NCBI RefSeq assembly: GCF_019175285.1
Contig: NC_056528.1
Location: forward strand, 21,269,980-21,333,979
Reading direction: 5' to 3'
From: Sceloporus undulatus
Lineage: Eukaryota; Chordata; Lepidosauria; Squamata; Phrynosomatidae
DNA: 64,000 nucleotides
The translations under genes and the position numbers were made by a program. Shown here in pieces: positions 57,301-64,000 of this stretch (the first letter of the stretch is position 1; each line of letters begins with the position of its first letter). A model generated the notes under the pieces. The model worked only from the letters and a program-made list of their open reading frames with translations, did no database searches and was not told where the DNA came from.

Positions 57301-60300
57301 AGAGTGCCTGGAAACTGACTAGGAAAAATGAGCATCACAGGAATGCCCAATGCTGATTGGCGCATTTGTGCCAGTGCTTGGAAATTCATTTTTGCAATTC
57401 ACTAACAGAATTTTAAAATTCAAGCTATAGATGTGTTAGTCTGTAGAATCAGTATGGAGAGAGATCTGGTAGCACCTTTGAGACTAACTAAAGAAAAAAG
57501 TTGGCAGCATGAGCTTTCATAGACTAAAGTCTACTTCCTTGGATGCACAGTACACTATCTAAGGTGCTACAAGATCTCTCTACATAGGGGTTTGTTGCAT
57601 TTCTACAACATAGCTATAGTTTGTAAAGTGACCAAATGCGTAGACTATGACATAGGATCCCAGCTAATGTTTAATACAGGTTGAGTATTGCTTATCTGGA
57701 ACTGTGAAACATGAAATACTCCAAAATCCAAAACGTTTTGAGCTACAACACAAGTAGCGTTGTGTGTATCTATACTGTGTTTGCAAGGCTGGAGAGAGAT
57801 GTAGAGATCTGTGAAATGCTCCTTCTGTCATTTTACAGTTTTTTTTAAATGTCTCATTGTATATGAAAATGCAGGCATTCCATAATCCATTTTTGAGTAA
57901 TGAGGGTTAATGAAGTTAAACCCCAATCTTATTATTAAGACTGAAGTTATTATATTGGTGTATGGCATAATCGTTTTAGTTTCTGTTGAAAGTTACTGTT
58001 AAAGGGCCTTTTAAAGAAGCATTTTCACAGAAGATTTTCAAGTCTTATGCCGCCGTTCTCTTATTACTTTGAAAGGCTCTCTGAAAAAAAAATCAGTGTA
58101 AAGCAATAGAAAAACAAAGAGGAACAACAAAGGCTGCGACAGGTTGTTTTTCCAATTCTGCAATGAGCCACAGCAATGGGTTATTCACAAAATACTGTAC
58201 CAGCTGGAACAAACTAATTATTGAGTTACTTATTTATATCCAGCCTTTCTTCCAATATGGGACCCAAGGTAGCTTTTAAAAAGCATTTTCCCAAGCATTG
58301 CTGGAGATCCTAAACATACCTCATACTCTTAAGAAAGGAGCAAGCAACTGAGAAAAACCGGGGGACTGCATTAGCCCTTCCAAGAGGCATTGGAAGGCTG
58401 CACCACCCCATTGCACCTGCCCCACAAAAATAAAGATATACAAATATAAAAAGCCTAAATGGCTGAAGGAGGGAAACACAGCAAAAGTGGACACCAAGCC
58501 TCCCGAGGGATACAAAAATGCACCCCCGGTGGGCCAAATCTTCCCATTTCTGCTGTAAGAGGAGAATTTTGTGGCCAGTGGGGTACCTATAGCTGATCAC
58601 CTGTTTGCCCCAACTCTGCCCCCATGCCAGCATGACGCTGCATGCCTTACCACACGACAAGTGGCATCACGGCACTCTTCTGGCACTGTGTCCAAATGAT
58701 GCAGCGCCAAAGGAATGCCGAAAAGCTATGGCACCGATGGCTATGGCGCCCTTTCAGTGGTGCAAAAAGGAGCCACTTTTTGCGGCTCCTTTTTGCACCA
58801 TGGAAAAGCCAGATTGGGGCTGTGGCGTGTAGTTGCTGTGGCACTGAACCAATGAAGACAGAGGTGGCTGCAGACCACCCCTTAGAGTTGTTCTGTTCAG
58901 CCCCTTGGGCACTCAGCACTCAGCAATGGATTCAAGCTATAGGGCAGTGATGGCGAACCTATGGCACGCGTGTCAGAGGTGGCACTCAGAGCCCTCTCTT
59001 TGGGCACACATGCTGAGATTCCACTTAAATGTTAGGAAGAACTTCCTGACAATAGGAGCTGTTTGACAGTGGAAGATGCTGCGTCAAAGAGTGGTAGAGT
59101 CTCCTTCTTTGGAGGTTTTTAAACAGAGGCTGGAGGGCTATCTTTCAGGAGTGCTTTGAGTGCATGTTGCTTCATAGAAAGGTGTTGAACTGGATGGCCC
59201 TTGGAGTCTCTTCCAGCTCTAGAATTCTGTGATTCCTGTGAAGCAGAGAGAGTGTTATGTGCCCAGGGTCACTAAGTGGGTTTCCATGACTAATCAGGGA
59301 TTTGAACCCTGGTCTCCAGTGTCATAGTTAAACCACTAGACCATGCTGGAATGATAGAAGATTAATCAGGCCTCTGCCTTATATATCAGGACAGTTGGAG
59401 CGGATGAGAATCGCTCCAGGTTCCATATCCATTTATTTGTTTTCTTCTAAATACGAAGCAAGGGCATGTTCTTTTCAAATATCTTTTGAAATGCTTGCTG
59501 TGTCAATTTGCCATTTTGTAAAAAAAAAAAGTTATTCTTTATCAACTGCTGCCTGGTTAATTTGGGACGTATTTTAAAAATCTGTTAAAAGGTTAAGTGA
59601 TCATAGTTTTTTGGGATATGTGGCCATGTTCTAGAAGAGTAAATACACTCTTCTAGAACATGCCCACATAGCCTGAAAAACCCACCAAAAACTATGGATG
59701 CTAGCCATGAAAGCCTGCGACTTAAGTGATAATATTTTGACTTGTTCTAACACAACACTTCATTGATAATTCTAACTGGTTCATGAAATAGCTATTCCAG
59801 CCCTGATACCCTTCTGTGTGTTTCTTTATTAATTTCTCTACACCTCCCTCCTTTGTTAAAATCCTTCACAATCCTAGACTGCAGAACTCACCGTTGATTC
59901 TTCTAACCAGATGATTAAATAGATCCCTAAAAAGCAAAACAAAATGTACTTAGCTAGAAGGCAGCCATTCCTGGCTTTTAGTAGGGTTCTTGGGCGTGAT
60001 CTTTTAATTGTCCTGCTGTTTTCAGCCAAGCCATCCCAAGGGGAGAAGGTAAGAGGATACCCCTGCCTCCATCATTCCTTGCCCCAGGCAGGTTGTGGCA
60101 CTTGTTAAGTTACAGTGGCAGCTTGACAGTGTTTTGGATTACCTTTGTTTGTTGAGATGGACGTGGATACTTAATGCCCTGTGCTTCTGGCTATTGCAAA
60201 GCCTTTGAAACTTTCCTCACCTAATCCAGGGATTGATTCTGGTAGCGGATTGAGGAAAAAAAGCAAGGTGGGGGAAGAGATATAACATCAAAGGGTCAAG

Positions 60301-60651
60301 TGGCCTCATTGGCACCCCTCAGATTCATAGAGGGGGGATACTCCATCACATTGCTTAATTTTGATGGTACGGCAACAATAAAAATGCATGGTGTAGTGGT
60401 GTGAGTTTTGGACTAGGATTCTGGAGGGTTCAAACAGCATGGGAGGAGGCTGGTCTGGATGGCCTTTGTGGCTTCTTCCAACTCTAGGATGCTAGGATTC
60501 TAGGATTCTAACTCCATGGGTTGTGGCTTCCTCAAACTCAACTCCCCATAACCAGTTATTTCTCACCCCTTTACAGATCATTGCACCATGGAGAATGCCG
60601 GAATTCTACACACGCTTTCGAGGTCGGGGAGACTTGATGGAATATGCCAAG
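48221..60651 (+). CDS. ASS1: ASS1 argininosuccinate synthase (first five coding exons; rest off the window)
   Basis: Cytosolic enzyme that joins citrulline and aspartate using ATP to make argininosuccinate, the rate-limiting step of arginine synthesis and of the urea cycle. Visible coding sequence: 498 nt, 166 residues of about 412. The ATG at 48,226 begins [20 protein letters not shown], one residue longer than the human start. The PP-loop SGGLDTS lies at residues 13-19. [15 protein letters not shown] (residues 84-98) supplies citrulline-binding Tyr88 and Ser93 (human Tyr87, Ser92), and SHGATGKGND (residues 116-125) the ATP/aspartate-binding loop. All exons are phase 0 with GT/AG boundaries. 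Exons after KYMEYAK-equivalent ([10 protein letters not shown]...LMEYAK) lie beyond 64,000. The transcript's 5' UTR exon is not firmly placed. No disruption is seen. Confidence 0.97.
48380..48460 (+). repeat. tRNA-like SINE head
   Basis: GTAGCTGGGGTCATGCTTTG, CATGTGGAAGATCCTGGGTT and CAGTTCCC give box A / box B-like order; sense copy of the 1622-1866 family. ASS1 intron, about 50 bp after the donor. Confidence 0.6.
48470..49022 (+). other. ASS1 intron remainder
   Basis: No further element recognised before the next exon. Confidence 0.4.
49023..49091 (+). CDS. ASS1: ASS1 exon, residues 37-59
   Basis: 69 nt: [20 protein letters not shown] then AKK. Donor GTAATA. Confidence 0.96.
49486..49670 (+). 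mobile_element. Tigger/pogo-type MITE, right end truncated
   Basis: TA-CAGTGGATCCTTAGTATCTG, GGGTTTGGTTCCAGGACCTC, GTTCAGGTCCCATTATATAC; same family as 23,114-23,345. The right terminal repeat is missing. Confidence 0.7.
50090..50410. mobile_element. hAT-like nonautonomous element
   Basis: Starts GAGCCTGTACAGACCAGTG, interior GCGTTTAAATGCGCTGCACC and TGGTTGCCATGGCCCTGATC, ends near GGGGCCATCTGAGCCCC. Shares blocks with 55,130-55,250 and 58,570-58,910. Confidence 0.6.
50454..50647. mobile_element. Short fold-back MITE, 194 bp
   Basis: Left GGGTCTATTCACACTGTGAA and complement of right GGGTCTATTCACATCAGTTA share a 13-bp perfect terminus. Central run GGGGGGAG..CCCCCCC is also inverted. Confidence 0.7.
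50785..50875 (-). repeat. RTE/Bov-B tail fragment
   Basis: TTAATTGCTGACAAGTCATT then CAACTTATGGCAACCCTGTG. Confidence 0.6.
51361..51402. repeat. (TTCTC)n microsatellite in the ASS1 pyrimidine tract
   Basis: About seven to eight CTCTT-type pentamers, ending about 14 bp before the acceptor AG of the exon starting at 51,416. Confidence 0.95.
51416..51604 (+). CDS. ASS1: ASS1 exon, residues 60-122
   Basis: 189 nt: [20 protein letters not shown] through YVSHGATGK. Citrulline-binding segment. The acceptor follows a (TTCTC)n pyrimidine microsatellite. Donor GTGAGA. Confidence 0.97.
51735..51990 (-). repeat. LINE 3' pieces (L2-like then RTE/Bov-B)
   Basis: TATACACCACTCTCAGAAAT and CAGATCAGCTTACAAATTGG (about 51,755-51,805), then GTGGATGAGACATCTCTAAG and CCTGCTCAGGTCCTGTAGAT (about 51,898-51,985). 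Confidence 0.5.
52000..53420 (+). other. ASS1 intron, mostly unplaced
   Basis: A block at about 52,840-52,935 (CTCTGTCATCCTACTTTTTC, AAAATGTCTGAGTTT) is repeated in divergent form at about 54,000-54,090. Nothing else recognised. Confidence 0.4.
53425..53525 (-). repeat. CR1 terminal fragment
   Basis: GAGTCACCCAGTCCAACCCC, CATTCTGCCATGCAGGGAAT. Confidence 0.55.
53843..53895 (+). repeat. SINE head fragment (Sauria type)
   Basis: AATCAGTGTGGTATAGTGGT then AACTCTGGAGACCAG; only the tRNA-like head is present. Confidence 0.7.
54840..55250. mobile_element. hAT-like element remnants
   Basis: CCAAATGCCTTCTAGATGAC and GGCATTTTTACCATGTTTTG resemble the 35,189-35,690 family. GGATCAGGGCCGTGGCATGT and GGTTGCCACAGCCCCGAACC resemble 58,570-58,910. 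Confidence 0.45.
55329..55385 (+). CDS. ASS1: ASS1 exon, residues 123-141
   Basis: 57 nt: [19 protein letters not shown]. Carries the Asn/Asp pair that binds aspartate. Acceptor TTTCCTTTAG, donor GTAAGG. Confidence 0.96.
55455..55680 (-). repeat. tRNA-derived SINE (Sauria type), minus
   Basis: GTTGTTGCATGCCTTCAGAT at the tail and GAATTTGAACCCCGATCTCT at the box B side. Begins about 70 bp after an ASS1 donor. Confidence 0.85.
55828..56290 (-). repeat. Two CR1 3' fragments
   Basis: GAATCATAGAGTTAGGAGAG with GGCCATCCAGTCTCTGCTTA (55,830-56,000), and a second older piece, ATCGAATCCTAGATTTGGAA with GTCTAACCCATGTTAACTGC (56,166-56,290). Confidence 0.75.
56824..56968 (-). repeat. tRNA-derived SINE fragment, minus
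   Basis: GTGTGCCTTCAAGTAATTTC, CTTATGGCAACCCTAAAGTG, then ATCTCCAGAGTTGTAATCCA; the middle is shortened. Confidence 0.75.
56969..57107. mobile_element. hAT fold-back element, 139 bp
   Basis: Left CAGTCGTCCCCAAACTCTGT and complement of right CAGTGGTCCCCAAACTGTGC, continuing TTTAAGGGATTTTGGACTTC and CTCCCAGAA as inverted arms. A degenerate flank match (about 5 of 8) is possible. Confidence 0.75.
57416..57590 (-). repeat. Penelope-like element fragment
   Basis: ATCTGGTAGCACCTTTGAGA, CTAACTAAAGAAAAAAGTTG, GCAGCATGAGCTTTCATAGA: common reptile Penelope-like terminal wording, complement orientation. Confidence 0.55.
57676..57910 (+). mobile_element. Tigger-like MITE (tentative)
   Basis: TA-CAGGTTGAGTATTGCTTATC and ACTCCAAAATCCAAAACGTT, then a GCATTCCATAATCCATTTTT block. 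The right end is not resolved. Confidence 0.45.
58225..58290 (-). repeat. LINE 3' UTR tail (minus)
   Basis: TACTTATTTATATCCAGCCT, GGGACCCAAGGTAGC. Confidence 0.5.
58570..58912. mobile_element. hAT-like nonautonomous element
   Basis: CCCCCATGCCAGCATGACGC, GGCACTGTGTCCAAATGATG, a short hairpin CAAAAAGGAGCC..GGCTCCTTTTTG at about 58,763-58,796, and GGGGCTGTGGCGTGTAGTTG. Matches the 50,090-50,410 element in order. Confidence 0.6.
58942..59012 (+). mobile_element. hAT terminal fragment
   Basis: GGGCAGTGATGGCGAACCTA, TGGCACGCGTGTCAGAGGTG: a terminus found in many amniote genomes; the right end is missing, replaced by a CR1. Confidence 0.6.
59018..59236 (+). repeat. CR1 LINE 3' end
   Basis: TTAGGAAGAACTTCCTGACA, CTTTGGAGGTTTTTAAACAG and CTCTAGAATTCTGTGATTCC. 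Confidence 0.88.
59238..59352 (-). repeat. tRNA-derived SINE 5' half, minus
   Basis: GTGGGTTTCCATGACTAATC, GATTTGAACCCTGGTCTCCA, GTTAAACCACTAGACCATGC. Confidence 0.8.
59602..59725. repeat. Fold-back of Penelope-like termini
   Basis: Perfect 16-bp stem CATGTTCTAGAAGAGT / ACTCTTCTAGAACATG around a 6-nt loop (59,625-59,662), extended on both sides by CATAGTTTTTTGGG and its imperfect complement near CCACCAAAAACTATG. Confidence 0.8.
60389..60515 (+). repeat. SINE head fragment followed by CR1 tail
   Basis: ATGGTGTAGTGGTGTGAGTT, GACTAGGATTCTGGAGG, then GGATGGCCTTTGTGGCTTCT and an AGGATTCTAGGATTCTA tail. Ends about 60 bp before an ASS1 exon. Confidence 0.65.
60577..60651 (+). CDS. ASS1: ASS1 exon, residues 142-166
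   Basis: 75 nt: [20 protein letters not shown] then MEYAK. Acceptor CCTTTACAG, donor GTACAC. Last exon in the window. Confidence 0.96.
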
Positions 60652-60689
60652 GTACACAAATCCTCATCTGCCATTCCCCCCCTTGCTCT

Positions 60690-61012
60690 AAGGACGTTAT
60701 CAGACAAGGGAAATTGGAAGTATAATCCAATGGCAATCCGAATGCAATCATGGGATTTAACATTATTGCGTGATGGAGTACCACATGCAATTTCGGGTGA
60801 TGGGAAGTCAGTCTGAACGCAAACATTATTGTGTGAGAGGTGATCACACGTAATTTCGGACAATGGCATGCTATTTTTGGGCAATGGGAAGTCAGTTTGA
60901 ATGCAAGTCGAATTCACGTAAATTCACTGAACTAGCGAATTCACATGAATGCGTTCTGGCCCCACTTTCTTTTCATTCGAAATTAAGAGAAATTCCTCCC
61001 GTGTGATAAACT
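60690..61012. mobile_element. Unclassified DNA-element candidate
   Basis: TATCAGACAAGGGAAATTGG at the left and complement TATCACACGGGAGGAATTTC at the right look like imperfect terminal repeats. The internal unit GGGAAGTCAGT(C/T)TGAA(C/T)GCAA occurs twice. Starts about 40 bp after an ASS1 donor. Confidence 0.45.
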
Positions 61013-61140
61013 CCACAGACTTCTGTGTGTATTTTAAAATCACAGGCCAATGAAGACCTGTCCTTCCTTTTGCAATTACAGGGCCAAATCTAGAGGTGAA
61101 CAGGACTTGCTTCCCAATTGCTCCTCAGCAAATTTACTGA

Positions 61141-61395
61141 TGTGGCTTTTATTGATTATTTATTTCTTTATTAAAATATTTATATCTGGCTCTTTATTTA
61201 GTGGCATACAGGAAAGCCAGTTTAAATAAATTTTAAAATTGTATAAATAACTGAAATAATTTTAAAGGCTAAAACACCTATTTAAAGGTTAACAAGTTGA
61301 AAGACAGATTAAAAGAATTTAATTAAAACAGTTTAAAACAAATTAAAGGAAAGTGCATAGAAGAGTTGTAAAAAAAAGTGTTTTGTAAAAAACAT
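61141..61395 (-). repeat. LINE 3' UTR piece, A/T rich
   Basis: TTAAAATATTTATATCTGGC and GTGGCATACAGGAAAGCCAG resemble a decayed LINE 3' end. Confidence 0.4.
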
Positions 61396-61399
61396 GAAC

Positions 61400-61805
61400 A
61401 ATCTTTATGTTGTTATTGTTGTTGTTGTTAACCACCCTTGACTTGATCTTGACCTATGGCGACCCTATGTATGAGACATCTCCAGGACTCCATGTAATCC
61501 ACTACCCTGCTCAGTTCCTACAAACTCATCCTTGTGACCTCCTTAATAGAGTCCATCCATCTAGTATGCAGTCTTGCTCTCTTTCTGCTTCCCTCTACCT
61601 TTCCTAGCATTATTGTCTTTTCCATTGAGTCCTTCCTTCCCATGATGTGTCCAAAGTACGACAGCCTCTACATAATCATCTTGGCTTCCATGGAGATTTC
61701 CAGCTTGATCTGTTCTAGGACCCATTTGTTTCTCTTTTTGGCCATCCATGGTATCATCAGCACTCTCTTCTCCATCACCGCATCTCAAATGAATTAATTT
61801 TCTTC
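61400..61805 (-). repeat. RTE/Bov-B LINE 3' region (about 400 bp)
   Basis: TTGTTGTTGTTAACCACCCT, CCTATGGCGACCCTATGTAT, CCTTCCCATGATGTGTCCAA, GTACGACAGCCTCTACATAA and GATTTCCAGCTTGATCTGTT match the complement of the RTE C-terminal coding region and tail. Confidence 0.82.
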
Positions 61806-61917
61806 CTATCTTCTTTCTGAACTGTCCAGCTCTCATATGCATCCGTGGTAATAAGGAATACAATGGGTTTTACTTGGCACTAAATAGCAGCAACGTTGGT
61901 ACCAATCAGGCCTCTGA

Positions 61918-62060
61918 CATTTTCACTTTATTTATTTATTAAAACAATTCTAGCTCATCCTATATCAAAAGATCTCAGGCTGATATGCAAATAAAATCAA
62001 TGTACACAAATTAAAACAATAAAAAATAATTCATTTGTAATAGATGAAAAATATATTAAA
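61918..62060 (-). repeat. LINE 3' UTR piece (minus)
   Basis: CTAGCTCATCCTATATCAAA, CTCAGGCTGATATGCAAATA. Confidence 0.45.
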
Positions 62061-62084
62061 TACGATTAGCAAGTAAAAGACAAG

Positions 62085-62748
62085 TTGGAAAGATTAAAAC
62101 TGCATCAGTTAGTCCAAAACATGGCAGCAGGTTGGTCACTGGAAAAACCAGAAGTGACCACAAAACACCTATCTTAAAATCGCTATGCTGGCTGCCTATT
62201 AGTTTCTGGGTGCAGTACAAGGTGTTGGTAATAACCTTTAAAGCCCTATGTGGCTTGGGTCCAACCTATCAACTGGATCATCTCCTTTTATATAATCCAC
62301 TCCGCACACTCAGGTCCTCTGGGAAGAATCTACTGCAGCCTATGAAGACCAGGTGGACTGCTACTACCCAGAGGATCTTTTCTTCAGCAGCTCCCAGATT
62401 ATGGAATGGCCTGCCGGAGGAGATCCATCATATTACCATCTTGGACAGCTTTAAAAAGGCTGTCAATACGGATCTCTTCCACCAGGCCTTTCCTTAATAG
62501 CAAACTCGGCAAATACGGCCACTAAAATGAACTGAATTAACCATCCCTCTCAGCACTCTGCAGCCCCACTCATCCGCCTTTGATTATTTTAATGTATTGT
62601 TTTTAGTAGTTAATATGTTTAATAATGTTTATGGGGAGAAGGGAACAACTGGGGTATTGGGCATTATATGTCTTCTTTTTAATTGTAAGCCACCTCGATT
62701 GTCTTCTGACAGAGAGGCGGGGTAAAAATTAAGCTTTATTATTTTATT
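62085..62748 (+). repeat. L2-clade LINE 3' end
   Basis: The plus strand 62,132-62,497 reads LCWLPISFWVQYKVLVITFK, ALCGLGPTYQLDHLLLYNPL and ATTQRIFSSAAPRLWNGLPE, the C-terminus of an L2-type ORF2. The 3' UTR follows with TAAGCCACCTCGATTGTCTT. Same family as 41,086-43,330, opposite orientation. Confidence 0.82.
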
Positions 62749-62956
62749 TATTGTTTGTCTTCACTCTTCTGGGTTCTTCTGGGTCTGGCAGCCCAATGTC
62801 TGAGCTGGAGCAACCAATAGCCTGTAGAGCCCAGTTCAGGTGCTTCAATTCATCTTCTAGGAAGTGGGGTTCGCTGATCCTTTTTGCCTGGTCTACCAGT
62901 GTTTTTATTGTGGTTCTTTTTTGTCTTGGGTGGTAGTTGGAGTTCTTGTGTAGGTC

Positions 62957-62988
62957 TCTCTGTGTGTGTGTGTGTGTGTGTGTGTGTA
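62957..62988. repeat. (TG)n microsatellite
   Basis: About 14 TG units after TCTCTC. Confidence 0.95.
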
Positions 62989-63002
62989 GGTTTTCTGTAT
63001 AC

Positions 63003-63279
63003 TGGTCCCTATCGCATGGGGTTTAAACCCCAGTTTTCCTTTCCCGGGAAGTGGCTGGGTATTATCCCTGCCGAATTGCTGCCCAGATCTATCCCAGATG
63101 CAGCCTGGGTCCTGTAAGCTGCTTCAGTGGCCATTTTTAGAAGTTGGAAGCTGTGTCCAGGATGGACCCAGGCAGTGATTCGGTGGCAATTTTTTTGCGA
63201 TAACACTCGGCTGTCTCCCAAATTAGGACTGAATTTGGGAAAGGTAAACCAGGATTTTAATTCCATGCAATAGGGTCCA
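63003..63279. mobile_element. Fold-back MITE, 277 bp
   Basis: Left TGGTCCCTATCGCATGGGGT and complement of right TGGACCCTATTGCATGGAAT. Inner matches include CAGTTTTCCTTTCCC / TGGTTTACCTTTCCC and CAGCCTGGGTCC / CTGCCTGGGTCC. Confidence 0.75.
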
Positions 63280-63499
63280 CCGTGTGCCTCAAACACTGGT
63301 TTAGTTTGCGGATGACCTAGACATCCAAGAATGGCAATGCTCCTTCCTTTTCTTTTCCGTCATGAATTTGATGTTTGGGTGGATATTGTTCAGACTATTT
63401 GCATTGTTTGGGGTTTGGGCTGTGTCCTATAACTAGAGGACATCAGGGCAGCTCCGGTGTTAGAATAGTCTGGGCTACCCCTCTGTATTCTGACCCATG

Positions 63500-63635
63500 C
63501 AGAAAGGGCCTAGGCCTCAGGAAGACCAGGATTTGAATCGCAGCCCAGCCATGGAACTCACTGAATGTCTTTGGGCAAGTCATGCTCTATCAGCCTCAGA
63601 GGAAAGGCGATGGCAAACCCTCTCTGAGCAAAGCC
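63500..63635 (+). repeat. tRNA-derived SINE, 3' part cut by a second copy
   Basis: GGATTTGAATCGCAGCCCAG, CCATGGAACTCACTGAATGT, TATCAGCCTCAGAGGAAAGG. The tail is missing where the next SINE starts. Confidence 0.8.
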
Positions 63636-63639
63636 TGAC

Positions 63640-63868
63640 AGCCAGCGTGGTGTAGTGGTTTAAGTGTTGGATTAGCACTCTGGATATCAGGTTTTACATC
63701 CCCACTTGACCCTTTAAAAAGCCCTGGGTGGGCTTAGGTAAGTCATGCTCTCTCAGCCTCAGAGAACGGCAATGACAAACCTCCTCCGAATGATCTTGCC
63801 AAGAAAATCCTGGCCTTAGGGTGTCCATACATCGGAGCTGACTTGAAGGCACATGGCAGCAACAAGCC
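63640..63868 (+). repeat. tRNA-derived SINE (Sauria type), full length
   Basis: GCCAGCGTGGTGTAGTGGTT (clear box A), CTCTGGATATCAGGTTTTAC, TCTCAGCCTCAGAGAACGGC and GACTTGAAGGCACATGGCAG tail. Confidence 0.9.
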
Positions 63869-64000
63869 AGGACAGCCCACCTGCTGTGTGGGTTGAGCCC
63901 ACCTGGGGCAAGGACACTGTTTTCACTGGTGGGGCCGCCGCAGGCGAAGTGTCTCACCCGAGGCTCTGGCTAGAATAGGCAAGGGGTGCACTGAAACCTG

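Noticed and set aside
63640-63715. A tRNA gene
   Set aside because: Only pol III box-like elements within a SINE head; no tRNA cloverleaf with a usable anticodon arm was seen.

Overview
This is vertebrate nuclear DNA from a squamate reptile, most likely an iguanian lizard. The host genes have short exons with GT/AG boundaries in long introns. Most of the rest is a repeat mix typical of squamates: tRNA-headed SINEs with a Bov-B-like 3' tail, CR1, L2 and RTE/Bov-B LINE pieces, 5S-rRNA-headed SINEs, many fold-back hAT and Tigger-type DNA elements, and Penelope-like fragments. Genus was not determined. Three assembly gaps are present (3303-3312, 8154-8253, 41132-41141).

Layout: (1) Positions 1-29,400 hold USP20 on the minus strand. 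I traced 21 coding exons (25,134 down to 545) that encode about 832 residues in one continuous frame. The last roughly 80 residues lie beyond the left edge. The promoter is a CpG-rich block at about 28,950-29,390. (2) Positions 30,460-39,600 hold C9orf78 (TLS1 family) on the plus strand, complete in nine exons (285 residues). Its GC-rich promoter contains a palindromic CRE and an ETS-type site. USP20 and C9orf78 are head to head, with start regions about 1.2 kb apart. (3) Positions 39,600-48,200 are intergenic: an L2-type LINE with reverse transcriptase, SINEs, RTE pieces, a 352-bp fold-back element and a candidate noncoding first exon. (4) From 48,226 to the right edge lies ASS1 on the plus strand. 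Five coding exons (166 residues) hold the ATP-binding PP-loop and the citrulline/aspartate-binding half; the rest is off the right edge.

The three genes do unrelated housekeeping or metabolic jobs: deubiquitination, a spliceosome-linked factor and arginine synthesis. I saw no operon-like or defence-like system. All three host genes look intact as far as they are visible. The points most worth a second look are structural: a 71-bp near-perfect palindrome and an inverted pair of CR1 tails near the USP20/C9orf78 promoters, repeats ending next to splice sites, DNA transposons with clear target-site duplications, a SPIN/OposCharlie-like hAT remnant, a hammerhead-like motif, and C9orf78 lying directly upstream of ASS1.
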